NCBI GenBank assembly: GCA_012517635.1
Contig: JAAYUP010000283.1
Coordinates: forward strand, 1 to 12,514
Source of the DNA: Candidatus Atribacter alterifermentans
GTDB taxonomy: Bacteria > Atribacterota > Atribacteria > Atribacterales > Atribacteraceae
Reading direction: 5' to 3'
Length of the DNA stretch: 12,514 bases
Part shown: piece after piece, positions 6,240 through 12,514 of the stretch
Position numbering within the stretch: position 1 is the stretch's first letter
How the letters are laid out: each line of letters opens with the position of its first letter
Position numbers and translations under genes: made by a program
Notes under the pieces: model-generated
Databases searched by the model: none
What the model was told of the DNA's origin: nothing
Seen by the model: the letters and a program-made list of their open reading frames with translations, nothing else

Positions 6240-7365
6240 AAAAACCATTACCGCCATTATTTTCTATGTATTCTGTTTTTTTCTCTTTTATTTCTTTACT
6301 CTTTTAGCGCGTCAAAAAGGCTTGATATCGTCCGAAATTGATTTTTATAGCAACCAGGCGCAAATCTTTTTTTCTTCTCAGTCCGAACAACCGAAAATAC
6401 TCTTTCTTTCCTATCCTTTCTTACCTTTTCTCTTTGCTTTGGTTGGTTATTTGCCAGCTCTCATTCCACCAGTAATTGGAACCTTTGCCATCTGGTTGTC
6501 GTCTAAAATGATCACTCAAAAAAACCTACCACCAATTTTTATTATCTTAATTATTACTTCTCCATTTTTTCTTTTATCTCTTTCTTCTCCTTCATTCTTC
6601 TTATTGGCACTTTTCATCATCATCGCCATCGTTCATATCATTCAATATCATGAAACCCAATCAATTTACTTTTTCTTTCTCGCAGGAATAAGCCTTGGAG
6701 TAGGAATTTTAACTCGGTTATCCTTTCTTTGGGTTATCATCCCAGTGATCATTTTCCTATGGTTTTTTTTCCGAGATTCACTTCAAAGAAAAACGTCTCT
6801 TTTTCTGGTATCACTCTTTCCTCCAACTTTTTTCTTTGTTACCATCCTCTTTTTTAATTGGGTCTTTTCTGGTAATCCCTTTTTATTCCTTCGCACTTCT
6901 TCATTGAACCTGAAATATTTATTTCCAGAATTTCTGACCTCATCTTCTTATAATTTTCCCATGTTTTTTTCCAAACTTTGGTTTATTTATCCTTTTCTTG
7001 GAATGCTTTTTTTTCAAGGAAAAGTTAGAATCTTCTGGATAGTCAGTGCTCTTATTCTCTCTTTCGTTCTTTTCCAAAACCAGCTTCTTTTCCTTCCAAT
7101 TAGTTTTTTAACCATAATCGGTCTTCTTCTTTGGAATAAAAAAAGGAGGGATCAGCTTATAATTGGTATTGTTTTATTCATTTTGACTTCTGGCTTAGGA
7201 TGGTATTTCTTTTTCAATCATGAGAATTCTTATTTTTCAGCTTACGGTTTTTTTCAGAAAAGCCAAACTTCTAATCAACAAAGAGCGGAAAAAACTACCC
7301 AATCAGATTCCTTATCCTTCTTTTGTTTTAGCCACAATACTTTTCTTTCTTCAAACCATGAATGA
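6232..7365 (+). CDS. GT39-like polytopic membrane glycosyltransferase, C terminus probably frameshifted
   Basis: As written, 377 residues with about nine or ten membrane helices. The first external loop carries E35 and D37 (SSEIDFYSNQAQ), and a segment SLGVGILTRLSFLW follows. Both features recall GT39/ArnT-type lipid-linked sugar transferases, but similarity is weak, so the family is tentative. ATG at 6232 was chosen because GAGGG precedes it and it overlaps the synthase stop by 8 bp; an ATG at 6142 lies deep in the previous gene. After YGFFQK the frame turns into a Ser/Gln/Thr-rich tail. One base fewer in the T7 run at 7248-7254 gives instead FFRKAKLLINKERKK and a final helix (SFVLATILFFLQ), ending at TGA 7382-7384, which looks far more like a real membrane protein end. 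Confidence 0.65.
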   Translation: MSKKTITAIIFYVFCFFLFYFFTLLARQKGLISSEIDFYSNQAQIFFSSQSEQPKILFLSYPFLPFLFALVGYLPALIPPVIGTFAIWLSSKMITQKNLPPIFIILIITSPFFLLSLSSPSFFLLALFIIIAIVHIIQYHETQSIYFFFLAGISLGVGILTRLSFLWVIIPVIIFLWFFFRDSLQRKTSLFLVSLFPPTFFFVTILFFNWVFSGNPFLFLRTSSLNLKYLFPEFLTSSSYNFPMFFSKLWFIYPFLGMLFFQGKVRIFWIVSALILSFVLFQNQLLFLPISFLTIIGLLLWNKKRRDQLIIGIVLFILTSGLGWYFFFNHENSYFSAYGFFQKSQTSNQQRAEKTTQSDSLSFFCFSHNTFLSSNHE

Positions 7366-7399
7366 CCATTTTTTGAGAAAGTGAAAAAGTAAATGAATA

Positions 7400-8125
7400 T
7401 TAATAAGAAACTGATGATGATATCCGCTCTAATTGTTCAATCGCTTGTATTGGTTTTTCGACGAATTCGTCACCAACCAATTTCCCATCAAGAAAGTGAA
7501 GGATCCGCTTGGCATGATATGCTATGTCTCTTTCGTGAGTAACGAGAATAATCGTTTTACCTTGCTCATTTAAATTCTGAAATATTTGCATCACCTCTTC
7601 GCCCGATTTGCTATCAAGATTTCCCGTTGGTTCATCTGCCAAGAGAATATTTGGATCATTAACCAATGCTCGAGCAATCCCCACTCGTTGAGATTCTCCT
7701 CCCGAAAGTTGGTTCGGCCGATGGAACAACCGATTTTCCAATCCAACTTGGATAAGTGCATTTTTAACAATCTTTTTTCTTTGTGAACCGGAAATTCCAG
7801 CATAAATCAATGGGAGCTCAACATTTTGGAAGGCGTTGAGACGTGGCAGAAGATTATAAGTCTGAAAAACGAATCCAATTTTTTTATTTCGGATGGCAGC
7901 CAGAATATTTTCATTTAATCGGGAAACTTCTTGACCTTCAAGACAATAACTTCCACTGGTTGCTCGGTCTAAGCATCCAAGAATATACATTATGGTTGAT
8001 TTTCCTGAACCAGAGGGTCCCATTATCGCAATAAATTCAACACTATTGACTTGAAAACTTACATCTTTGAGAGCAATGACCTCAACTGATCCAGTTTTAT
8101 AAACCTTGGTTAATCCTGAAACCAT
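7400..8125 (-). CDS. ABC transporter ATP-binding protein, LolD/MacB (MacB-FtsX) type
   Basis: A 241-residue complete ATPase. Walker A GPSGSGKS at 36-43, Q-loop Q88 (FQTYNLLP), signature LSGGESQRVG at 140-149, Walker B ILLADEP at 160-166 with E165, D-loop GNLD at 168-171, and switch histidine H197. The N-terminal LTKVYKTGSVEVIALKDVSF and the Q-loop context place it in the LolD/MacB/YtrE group, which partners FtsX-like permeases. No permease is in the window. The FMN-binding protein gene lies upstream on the same strand, 143 bp away. ATG 8125 follows an in-frame TGA by only four codons, and the strong purine site (GGGGGAGG) is about 20 bases away, farther than normal. It converges with the GT39-like gene. 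Confidence 0.9.
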   Translation of the reverse strand: MVSGLTKVYKTGSVEVIALKDVSFQVNSVEFIAIMGPSGSGKSTIMYILGCLDRATSGSYCLEGQEVSRLNENILAAIRNKKIGFVFQTYNLLPRLNAFQNVELPLIYAGISGSQRKKIVKNALIQVGLENRLFHRPNQLSGGESQRVGIARALVNDPNILLADEPTGNLDSKSGEEVMQIFQNLNEQGKTIILVTHERDIAYHAKRILHFLDGKLVGDEFVEKPIQAIEQLERISSSVSY

Positions 8126-8169
8126 TATTATTGGCTTCTCAATCTTTTCCTCCCCCTTCCATGCCGATA

Positions 8170-8185
8170 AAAACCTTTAGGTTTT
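8170..8185 (-). terminator. Weak AT-rich hairpin downstream of the FMN-binding gene
   Basis: AAAACC (8170-8175) and GGTTTT (8180-8185) form a 6-bp stem with a four-base loop, with a T tract continuing on both strands. It could end the FMN-binding gene's transcript, but the stem is weak and the ATPase gene begins just beyond it on the same strand. Confidence 0.3.
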
Positions 8186-8186
8186 C

Positions 8187-8248
8187 ATTTTTATCTTTTT
8201 CTTCTACTGCTTCTCTTTTTTTCCCTCTCCCCCTCGTCCCTGGCCCTC
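8187..8248. other. Strand-biased pyrimidine tract
   Basis: About 60 bases that are almost all T and C on the plus strand (purines on the minus strand), ending in a C-rich stretch (CCCTCTCCCCCTCGTCCC) unlike the AT-rich surroundings. It lies between the FMN-binding and ATPase genes. No coding sense was found. Confidence 0.4.
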
Positions 8249-8268
8249 CGGTTTATATTATGCCTGTT

Positions 8269-8652
8269 CTATTCCATCCCTTTTTTAAGTGCGTTTTCTA
8301 TTGACTTTAAATAAGCTTTGGTGTTGATGGTCGTCTGTGAAATAGTATCGATATTTAAACTTTGATTTTCCTTTACATTTTCAAATAATTTTTGGGTCAC
8401 TTCTGTCAATGGGATTCTAACATCTTGAATAACTTTTATATCTGTTATTTTGTGACCTTCTACCAAAACCTCTACAGAGTTAGACCACCTATTTCCCTTA
8501 AACTCACCAACATATTCTCCGTCTTTTACTTGAGTTAAATCAATATCAGTTACCTCCATTTCCTTTATCTCTTGTATACCAGCCAATAAATAATAAAACA
8601 TCCCGATTATTATGACGCTAATAATACCAATTATAAGGAAATTTTCTTCCAT
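8269..8652 (-). CDS. Membrane-anchored FMN-binding domain protein
   Basis: A 127-residue protein from the chosen ATG. Residues 5-25 are one hydrophobic anchor, which would leave the rest outside the cytoplasm. Residues 44-123 match the FMN-binding (FMN_bind, RnfG/NqrC-like) domain: DGEYVGEFKG at 44-53, a hydrophobic strand pair with VEGHKITDIKV, then DTISQTT at 102-108 and YLKSIENAL to close. In this family a D-x-x-S/T-G-A-T motif carries FMN on its Thr, added by ApbE. Here G-A is replaced by Q-T, while the Ser and the final Thr (T108) are kept. The open frame extends to 8742, but that part lacks a ribosome site. A strong GGAGGG fits better with an ATG in another frame (8660-8658). Confidence 0.78.
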   Translation of the reverse strand: MEENFLIIGIISVIIIGMFYYLLAGIQEIKEMEVTDIDLTQVKDGEYVGEFKGNRWSNSVEVLVEGHKITDIKVIQDVRIPLTEVTQKLFENVKENQSLNIDTISQTTINTKAYLKSIENALKKGME

Positions 8653-8940
8653 TTTTTCATACAATTTTCCCTCCATTTCTATATTTAAAATTAAGTTAAT
8701 GGTATCACTTTTTACCCATTTTGAATATTTATTGAAAAACAATAAAAAACAAGTTTAAAAGGTATAATTATATAATTATTAAAAAAAACTATAGAAGAGT
8801 GCTTTTTTTCATCCCAGTGTATTAATTATTCAGGAGGATTAAAAATTAACTCCTACCGAAAATACCGGATCGATTTTTATAACTAACTTATTGAGAGCAA
8901 CCAACCAGGTTCTCATTTTGGGCTTTCACCCTCATCCTCA

Positions 8941-8963
8941 CCTTCTCCCATCAAGGGAGAAGG
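8941..8963. repeat. Palindromic repeat hairpin
   Basis: CCTTCTCCC (8941-8949) and GGGAGAAGG (8955-8963) form a perfect 9-bp stem with loop ATCAA. The flank CACCCTCATCCTCA just before it is C-rich and low in complexity, unlike the surroundings. It looks like a dispersed REP-like element; no T run follows, so a terminator role is unlikely. Confidence 0.6.
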
Positions 8964-8976
8964 AACACAAAAACGT

Positions 8977-9008
8977 CATTGCGAGAAGCATATCGACGTG
9001 GCATTCTC
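8977..9008 (+). repeat. Degenerate interspersed repeat, copy 2
   Basis: Begins CATTGCGAGAAGC, then TCGACGTGGCATTCTC. It aligns by eye with 1707-1744. It sits 13 bp after the palindromic hairpin, so the two may form one composite repeat. Confidence 0.45.
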
Positions 9009-9238
9009 TTATTTTCCAAACCACCTTATCAATCTTATCCCGCTACTTTCGCTCCTATCAAACCGTCTAAATATTAAAGGAATAATTATTGCGTTTAGGT
9101 TGTTTGTTTTAATGGATAAATTAGGAAAAAAAGCAATTCTCTATTCTCTAATTTGGTTTTTTAAAAACATTTAAAAAAACAATTCCTATAAACATCCAAA
9201 AGCAACATCCCTTTTCAAAACTTAGCTTTTTTCTCTTT

Positions 9239-9244
9239 TATAAT
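9239..9244 (+). promoter_or_regulatory. Candidate -10 box for the M50 protease gene
   Basis: A perfect TATAAT lies 62 nt upstream of the chosen ATG. No clear -35 is seen at standard spacing. Confidence 0.33.
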
Positions 9245-9306
9245 TTACAATGAATAAATAAAGATAATTAAGAATCATCAGTCCCTTTTTAAGTGAGGTG
9301 ATTGTG

Positions 9307-10452
9307 ATGTTCGGTAAGTCTTTGTCGATAATTAAATTATTTGGATTTGAAATAAAAATTGACCCCAGTTGGATAATTGTTCTTTTTCTCATGATTTGGT
9401 CGTTGTCAATGGGAGTATTCCCCCAATATTACCAGGGATTGTCTTCAGCAACTTACTTGTGGATGGGAATTTTCGGAGCAATCGGTTTATTCGTCTCAAT
9501 TGTCATTCATGAGCTTTTTCATTCCTTGGTCGCTCGCCGTTTCGGATTGTCAATCCGGGGGATTACCCTGTTTATGTTTGGTGGCGTCGCCGAAATGACC
9601 GAGGAACCAGCCAACGCAAAAACTGAATTTTATATGGCATTAGCCGGTCCAGTAACGAGTATCGTCCTCGGTTTGATTTTCTATACTGTCTATTTAATCC
9701 TAAAAAATCTTGGAGTTTCAATGGGAATTACTGGAATTTTTGGGTACTTGGGGATAATTAATTGGGCCTTAGCCGGCTTCAACCTTATTCCTGCTTTTCC
9801 TTTGGATGGTGGTCGAATTCTTCGTTCAATTCTCTGGTGGAGAAAAAAAGATTTGCGTTGGGCGACTCGAATTGCTTCACGAATGGGGGAAATATTCGGT
9901 TTTGTTCTTATTTTTCTTGGTGTTTTTAGTATTTTTCAGGGATCCTTTGTTGGTGGAATCTGGTTGTTTTTAATCGGAATGTTCCTTCAAAATGCATCCC
10001 AGGTTTCGATGCAAAGATTAATGATTTCTAAAGCCTTGGAGGGGGAGACTGTTCGTCGATTCATGAAACCTGATCCAATCACCATACCTGATAACATAAC
10101 TCTCAAAGAAGTCGTTGAGGATTATATTTACCGTTACCATTATAAAATGTTTCCAGTTGTAAAAAATAGTAAATTAATTGGATGCTTAACTACTCGAGAT
10201 ATTAAAGAAATACCCAAGGAAAACTGGAGCACTCAAACTGCTGGAGAAGTCTCTAAGTCTTGTTCAATTGATAATACGATCCGTCCTGATGCTGATGCCA
10301 CTCAAGCACTATCTTTAATGAATCGCACCGGGAATAGCCGTTTGATGGTTGTTGAAAACGATCAATTGATAGGAGTCATCACCCTGAAAGATCTCCTCCA
10401 ATTTTTCTCCTTAAAAATGGAACTGGAAGGAGATAAATATCTTAATGGATGA
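9307..10452 (+). CDS. Site-2 protease family (M50) metalloprotease with CBS pair
   Basis: A 381-residue membrane zinc protease. The active-site helix carries HELFH at 68-72 (zinc ligands H68 and H72, catalytic E69). The third ligand is D167 in NLIPAFPLDGGR (159-170). About six membrane helices span 22-232. Two CBS domains follow: the first at about 247-302 (RFMKPDPITIPDNITLKEVV...GCLTTRDI), the second at about 310-366, ending GVITLKDLL. The SpoIVFB-like arrangement with a C-terminal CBS pair suggests cleavage within the membrane gated by an adenine nucleotide or similar ligand. The substrate is unknown and no neighbour suggests one. ATG 9307 was preferred because GAGG lies eight bases upstream; the GTG at 9298 overlaps that site. 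Confidence 0.93.
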   Translation: MFGKSLSIIKLFGFEIKIDPSWIIVLFLMIWSLSMGVFPQYYQGLSSATYLWMGIFGAIGLFVSIVIHELFHSLVARRFGLSIRGITLFMFGGVAEMTEEPANAKTEFYMALAGPVTSIVLGLIFYTVYLILKNLGVSMGITGIFGYLGIINWALAGFNLIPAFPLDGGRILRSILWWRKKDLRWATRIASRMGEIFGFVLIFLGVFSIFQGSFVGGIWLFLIGMFLQNASQVSMQRLMISKALEGETVRRFMKPDPITIPDNITLKEVVEDYIYRYHYKMFPVVKNSKLIGCLTTRDIKEIPKENWSTQTAGEVSKSCSIDNTIRPDADATQALSLMNRTGNSRLMVVENDQLIGVITLKDLLQFFSLKMELEGDKYLNG

Positions 10453-10541
10453 GGGGGAAAATAATGACAACGAGAAACCGACATTAAACTCCCTCCTATT
10501 GATATGGTGCTAAACAAGGACAAAAGGAGCTTATTCATAAC

Positions 10542-10574
10542 CTTACCTCCCCTTTTAACAAAGAGGGAGGTAAG
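10542..10574. terminator. Long hairpin between convergent genes (bidirectional terminator or repeat)
   Basis: CTTACCTCCC (10542-10551) pairs perfectly with GGGAGGTAAG (10565-10574). Inner CTTT and AAAG add four pairs past one bulged A, leaving loop TAAC. It lies between the M50 gene and ridA, which converge. TTTT follows on the plus strand after ACGGG; the minus strand has no T run. It may be a dispersed repeat that also stops transcription. Confidence 0.55.
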
Positions 10575-10618
10575 ACGGGTTTTATAGCTATTTAGGGAGA
10601 AAGTGTTTAAATAGATTT

Positions 10619-10999
10619 TTATTTTTTTGGAAAATAAGCAATCGCTTCGATCTCAATTAGAACCGGCGCGGGCAATTGATTCACTTCGATGCAACTCCGG
10701 CAGGGATAGATACCTTTAAATTTCTTACTATAAGCTTCATTCATTCTGGAAAAATTCTTCATATCAGTTAAGAAAACTGTGGTTTTCACAACATGATCTA
10801 ATTTTGCTCCGGCTTTTGCCAGTAAGGCTTCAATTTTATCAAGAGTATAGGTCGTTTGTGCTTCAATATCCTCTCCCACTACTTGTTTTGACTCATCAAG
10901 AGGAACCTGTCCCGACACAAAAATAAAATCTCCAGCGTATAATGCACCGGAATACGGAACATTTTTTGGTCCAGCAGCTACCACTTGAATACTATCCAT
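10619..10999 (-). CDS. ridA: RidA family (YjgF/YER057c/UK114) reactive intermediate deaminase
   Basis: A 126-residue, full-length RidA-type protein. The family forms trimers in the cytosol and hydrolyses reactive enamine/imine intermediates from PLP enzymes. Visible motifs: VPYSGALYAGDFIFVSGQVPLD at about 14-35, the KTTVFLTDM strand and helix, and the active-site arginine in YPCRSCIEV, with LPAPVLIEIEAIA closing the barrel. ATG 10999 was chosen because AGGAG lies eight bases upstream and the protein then starts at the usual distance from the first strand; an ATG at 11029 would overlap the flavodoxin-like fossil. It is the last gene of the minus-strand row with the VOC protein and the ABC permease, so a catabolic role for the row is possible. 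Confidence 0.93.
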   Translation of the reverse strand: MDSIQVVAAGPKNVPYSGALYAGDFIFVSGQVPLDESKQVVGEDIEAQTTYTLDKIEALLAKAGAKLDHVVKTTVFLTDMKNFSRMNEAYSKKFKGIYPCRSCIEVNQLPAPVLIEIEAIAYFPKK

Positions 11000-11015
11000 T
11001 GCTATCACTCCTTTT

Positions 11016-11156
11016 TTATGCTTTGGCAATCTTTTTCCCGAATTCTATGGCTTCGGGCTGTCGCTTTTCATCGGGATTCCAATTATTTCTGAAGCCTTCA
11101 CCAATAACCTCAAATCCGGCATTAGCCAAACTTTTATTCAAATAATTAAAACCAAT
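11016..11156 (-). pseudogene. Remnant of a flavodoxin-domain (FprA/flavodiiron-like) C terminus
   Basis: Directly after the VOC stop codon the same frame stays open for 46 codons to TAA at 11018-11016. It encodes NYLNKSLANAGFEVIGEG, then a region with WNPDEKR and the end EAIEFGKKIAKA. This pattern (helix, AGFEVIGEG strand, PDE, then a closing EFGKKIA helix) is what the end of an A-type flavoprotein or flavodoxin-fold domain looks like. There is no start codon with a ribosome site and no N-terminal part, so it is a decayed fragment or the trace of a deletion. The identification is from memory of the family. Readthrough of the VOC stop is the alternative. Confidence 0.5.
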
Positions 11157-11627
11157 TTATTTTGAAATAACTCTTTCCGGAGGTCTGATCTTTCCCCCAT
11201 TCCCAATTTCAATAACCATTCCATAATACTGTAAAGTATCCAAGTAGTAATATTCATCTTCATCAAACTTTCCACTTTGAATAACGGTAATTCCTTTTTT
11301 CCCAAATTCCTGAATCGCTTCTTGACAGTCCTTATAGTAGTACTTGACGTGATGCAATCCCTCACCTTTTTGTTCAAGGTATTCATCATATATGCTCCGA
11401 CCAGTCAGAGGTTGAATGAGTTCAACCTGAATCTGGCCTGGTGAGGCTATGGCAATACGAAAATCATGGTTTGAGGGTTTTCCTCGCACCATTGATTCTC
11501 GAAGCGCTGGAGGAGCAAAAGTATATATTTCCCAAGGACCAACATTCATGGTCTCAATATAAAACTGAATCGCACCCTCTAAATCCTTCACCAAATACCC
11601 AATTTGAATTAATTCTCCGTCTTTCAT
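11157..11627 (-). CDS. VOC superfamily (glyoxalase/methylmalonyl-CoA epimerase-like) protein
   Basis: A 156-residue vicinal-oxygen-chelate protein with two beta-alpha-beta-beta-beta modules: residues 5-75 (LIQIGYLVKDLEGAIQFY to IQVELIQPL) and 88-142 (GEGLHHVKYYYKDCQEAI to GMVIEIG). It is closest in pattern to the Glyoxalase_4 group, which includes methylmalonyl-CoA epimerase. Expected metal ligands are E69, H92 or H93, and E140. The first ligand, usually His, appears to be Q8, as in some non-epimerase members. The substrate is therefore open; the ABC sugar-type permease upstream and RidA downstream hint at catabolism. The start is secure: AAGGAGG lies seven bases before the ATG. Confidence 0.88.
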   Translation of the reverse strand: MKDGELIQIGYLVKDLEGAIQFYIETMNVGPWEIYTFAPPALRESMVRGKPSNHDFRIAIASPGQIQVELIQPLTGRSIYDEYLEQKGEGLHHVKYYYKDCQEAIQEFGKKGITVIQSGKFDEDEYYYLDTLQYYGMVIEIGNGGKIRPPERVISK

Positions 11628-11713
11628 GGTGCATCCTCCTTATGATATCTCGGATACTCTAAAGTATTAAAATCAACAATATCCCACTTGGTATTTCATC
11701 GTTTTTGTTCTAT

Positions 11714-12514
11714 TTATGTTTTTCGTAGCGATCTTCTGGACCCTTCCCCATATACATAATTAACAATCATAATGGTCAACAGCATCAAACCATAGATTAA
11801 ACCCCTGGCATAAGGTGTTATTGCAAAAAGCGTAAAAGAACTAGAAAGTGATTGAAGGATTAAAATACTCAACAATACTCCGATCACCTTTCCTGAACCA
11901 CCTTCAGGATTAATTCCTCCCATCACTGAAACGAGGATAGCCTGAAGAAGATAGGTGTCGCCATATCCAATCCGTGCCGAATTCACTCTGGATATAAGAA
12001 TCAAAGCACTAAAACCACACATTAGCCCACCGATCATGTAAGTTAGGATAATGGTTTTCTTGGTTCGAACGCCAGAAAAAAGCGCTGCAATATAATTGTT
12101 ACCAACCAAATAAACACTCCGTCCCCACACAGTAAGTTCAAGAGCCAAGGCAACTAATGCAAAAATAATAAACATAACAATGAGAGGAATTGGCAATCCT
12201 AAAAATTGAGAATTTCCAAATAACATAAAAACTTCTGGGAATCCAACTACACCTCGTCCTCCGGTTATTGCCATTCCAATACCGGTATAAAACAACATAG
12301 TGCCTATCGTAGCTAACATCGCCGGTATTCTAATGTATCCAATCAGTAATCCATTTAAGGCACCACAAAGTAAACCAAATAAAAGCGCCACTAAAATTGC
12401 TAATAGAACCGTCAACGTCGGTCCGGCCGCAGAAAGCAAGCTTTGGTTGGTAAGAATTAAGGCGGCTAATATTCCCGAAAGATTCATGTTCCCTATAATG
12501 GACAAGTCGATGCC
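11714..12514 (-). CDS. ABC transporter permease, ribose/RbsC type (5' end outside window)
   Basis: 266 C-terminal residues of a sugar ABC permease of the BPD_transp_2 family. The first visible residues, GIDLSIIGNMNLSG, match the family's GGIDLS segment, so the frame continues past the window edge. A TTG at 12505 is the Leu of that motif, not a start. About seven or eight membrane helices are present. The cytoplasmic EAA-like coupling loop lies around YLVGNNYIAALFSGVRTKKT, followed by the ARIGYGDTYLLQAI and GGINPEGGSGKVIG signatures. The family imports ribose, xylose, galactose or autoinducer-2 with an RbsB-type binding protein and an RbsA-type ATPase, neither visible here. The substrate cannot be read from the permease. 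Confidence 0.92.
   Translation of the reverse strand, partial: GIDLSIIGNMNLSGILAALILTNQSLLSAAGPTLTVLLAILVALLFGLLCGALNGLLIGYIRIPAMLATIGTMLFYTGIGMAITGGRGVVGFPEVFMLFGNSQFLGLPIPLIVMFIIFALVALALELTVWGRSVYLVGNNYIAALFSGVRTKKTIILTYMIGGLMCGFSALILISRVNSARIGYGDTYLLQAILVSVMGGINPEGGSGKVIGVLLSILILQSLSSSFTLFAITPYARGLIYGLMLLTIMIVNYVYGEGSRRSLRKT

Larger units (their letters stand above)
8653..9306. other. Gene-poor intergenic region with repeats
   Basis: No convincing gene was found on either strand. It holds a palindromic hairpin (8941-8963), a dispersed-repeat copy (8977-9008) and a promoter-like -10 box before the protease gene. A 20-codon frame (ATG 9112, MDKLGKKAILYSLIWFFKNI) has no clear ribosome site and is not called. 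Confidence 0.5.

Noticed and set aside
8832..8862. AGGAGG followed by an A-rich stretch, resembling a gene start
   Set aside because: The bases after it give no open frame (ATT AAA AAT TAA), so nothing would be translated.
9112..9174. Twenty-codon frame MDKLGKKAILYSLIWFFKNI
   Set aside because: It could be a small hydrophobic peptide, but no clear Shine-Dalgarno precedes it and a frame of this length is expected by chance in AT-rich DNA.
11157..11389. Minus-strand frame overlapping the VOC gene (83 codons)
   Set aside because: It lies inside the VOC coding region in another frame and is a shadow.
12503..12505. TTG as the start codon of the sugar permease
   Set aside because: The frame is open to the window edge, and the TTG encodes the Leu of the conserved GIDLS motif, so it is internal.
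1..12514. CRISPR arrays, tRNA or rRNA genes, replication origin
   Set aside because: No regularly spaced repeats, cloverleaf with CCA-type end, rRNA signature or DnaA-box cluster was seen on either strand.

Overview
The window is AT-rich with clear Shine-Dalgarno-led starts and sigma70-type -10 boxes. It carries a FloA/NfeD membrane pair, a cyclic di-GMP (GEMM-I) riboswitch, an FMN-binding protein, a RidA protein, and the tail of what looks like a flavodoxin-domain (flavodiiron-type) protein. This fits a low-GC, probably anaerobic bacterium of the Firmicutes/Atribacterota kind. The phylum cannot be fixed from this sequence alone and is only a guess.

Layout. (1) 1-1470, minus strand: nfeD, followed downstream by the first 20 codons of floA, which run off the left edge. 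(2) 1471-2223: a gene-free stretch with a degenerate interspersed repeat, a 167-bp MITE-like element with 20-nt inverted ends, a GEMM-I aptamer, and a 10-bp helix that would bury the start codon of the next gene. (3) 2224-7384: a polysaccharide locus. It has a mannose-6-phosphate-isomerase-type cupin under the riboswitch, a convergent mannose-1-phosphate guanylyltransferase, and a divergent, translationally coupled row of three genes: a small membrane protein, a GT2 synthase with an N-terminal MshEN domain, and a GT39-like integral membrane protein. (4) 7400-8652, minus strand: a LolD/MacB-type ABC ATPase and a small membrane-anchored FMN-binding protein. (5) 8653-9306: repeats and a promoter. 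(6) 9307-10452: a site-2-protease-family M50 protein with a CBS pair. (7) 10542-10574: a long hairpin between convergent genes. (8) 10619-12514, minus strand: an ABC sugar permease (5' part outside the window), a VOC protein, a fossil of a flavodoxin-type C terminus, and RidA.

How the parts may work together. Cyclic di-GMP could act twice in region 3: on RNA, through the GEMM-I aptamer in front of the cupin gene, and on protein, through the MshEN domain fused to the polysaccharide synthase. The cupin and the guanylyltransferase match the two halves of bifunctional ManC/AlgA enzymes and would supply GDP-mannose. The GT2 synthase and the GT39-like protein would use activated sugars at the membrane. 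The domain identities are well supported. The two-level c-di-GMP control and the polymer itself are inference.

Single-base disruptions are suspected in or next to three genes between 7.25 and 8.65 kb. They could be real mutations or assembly errors.
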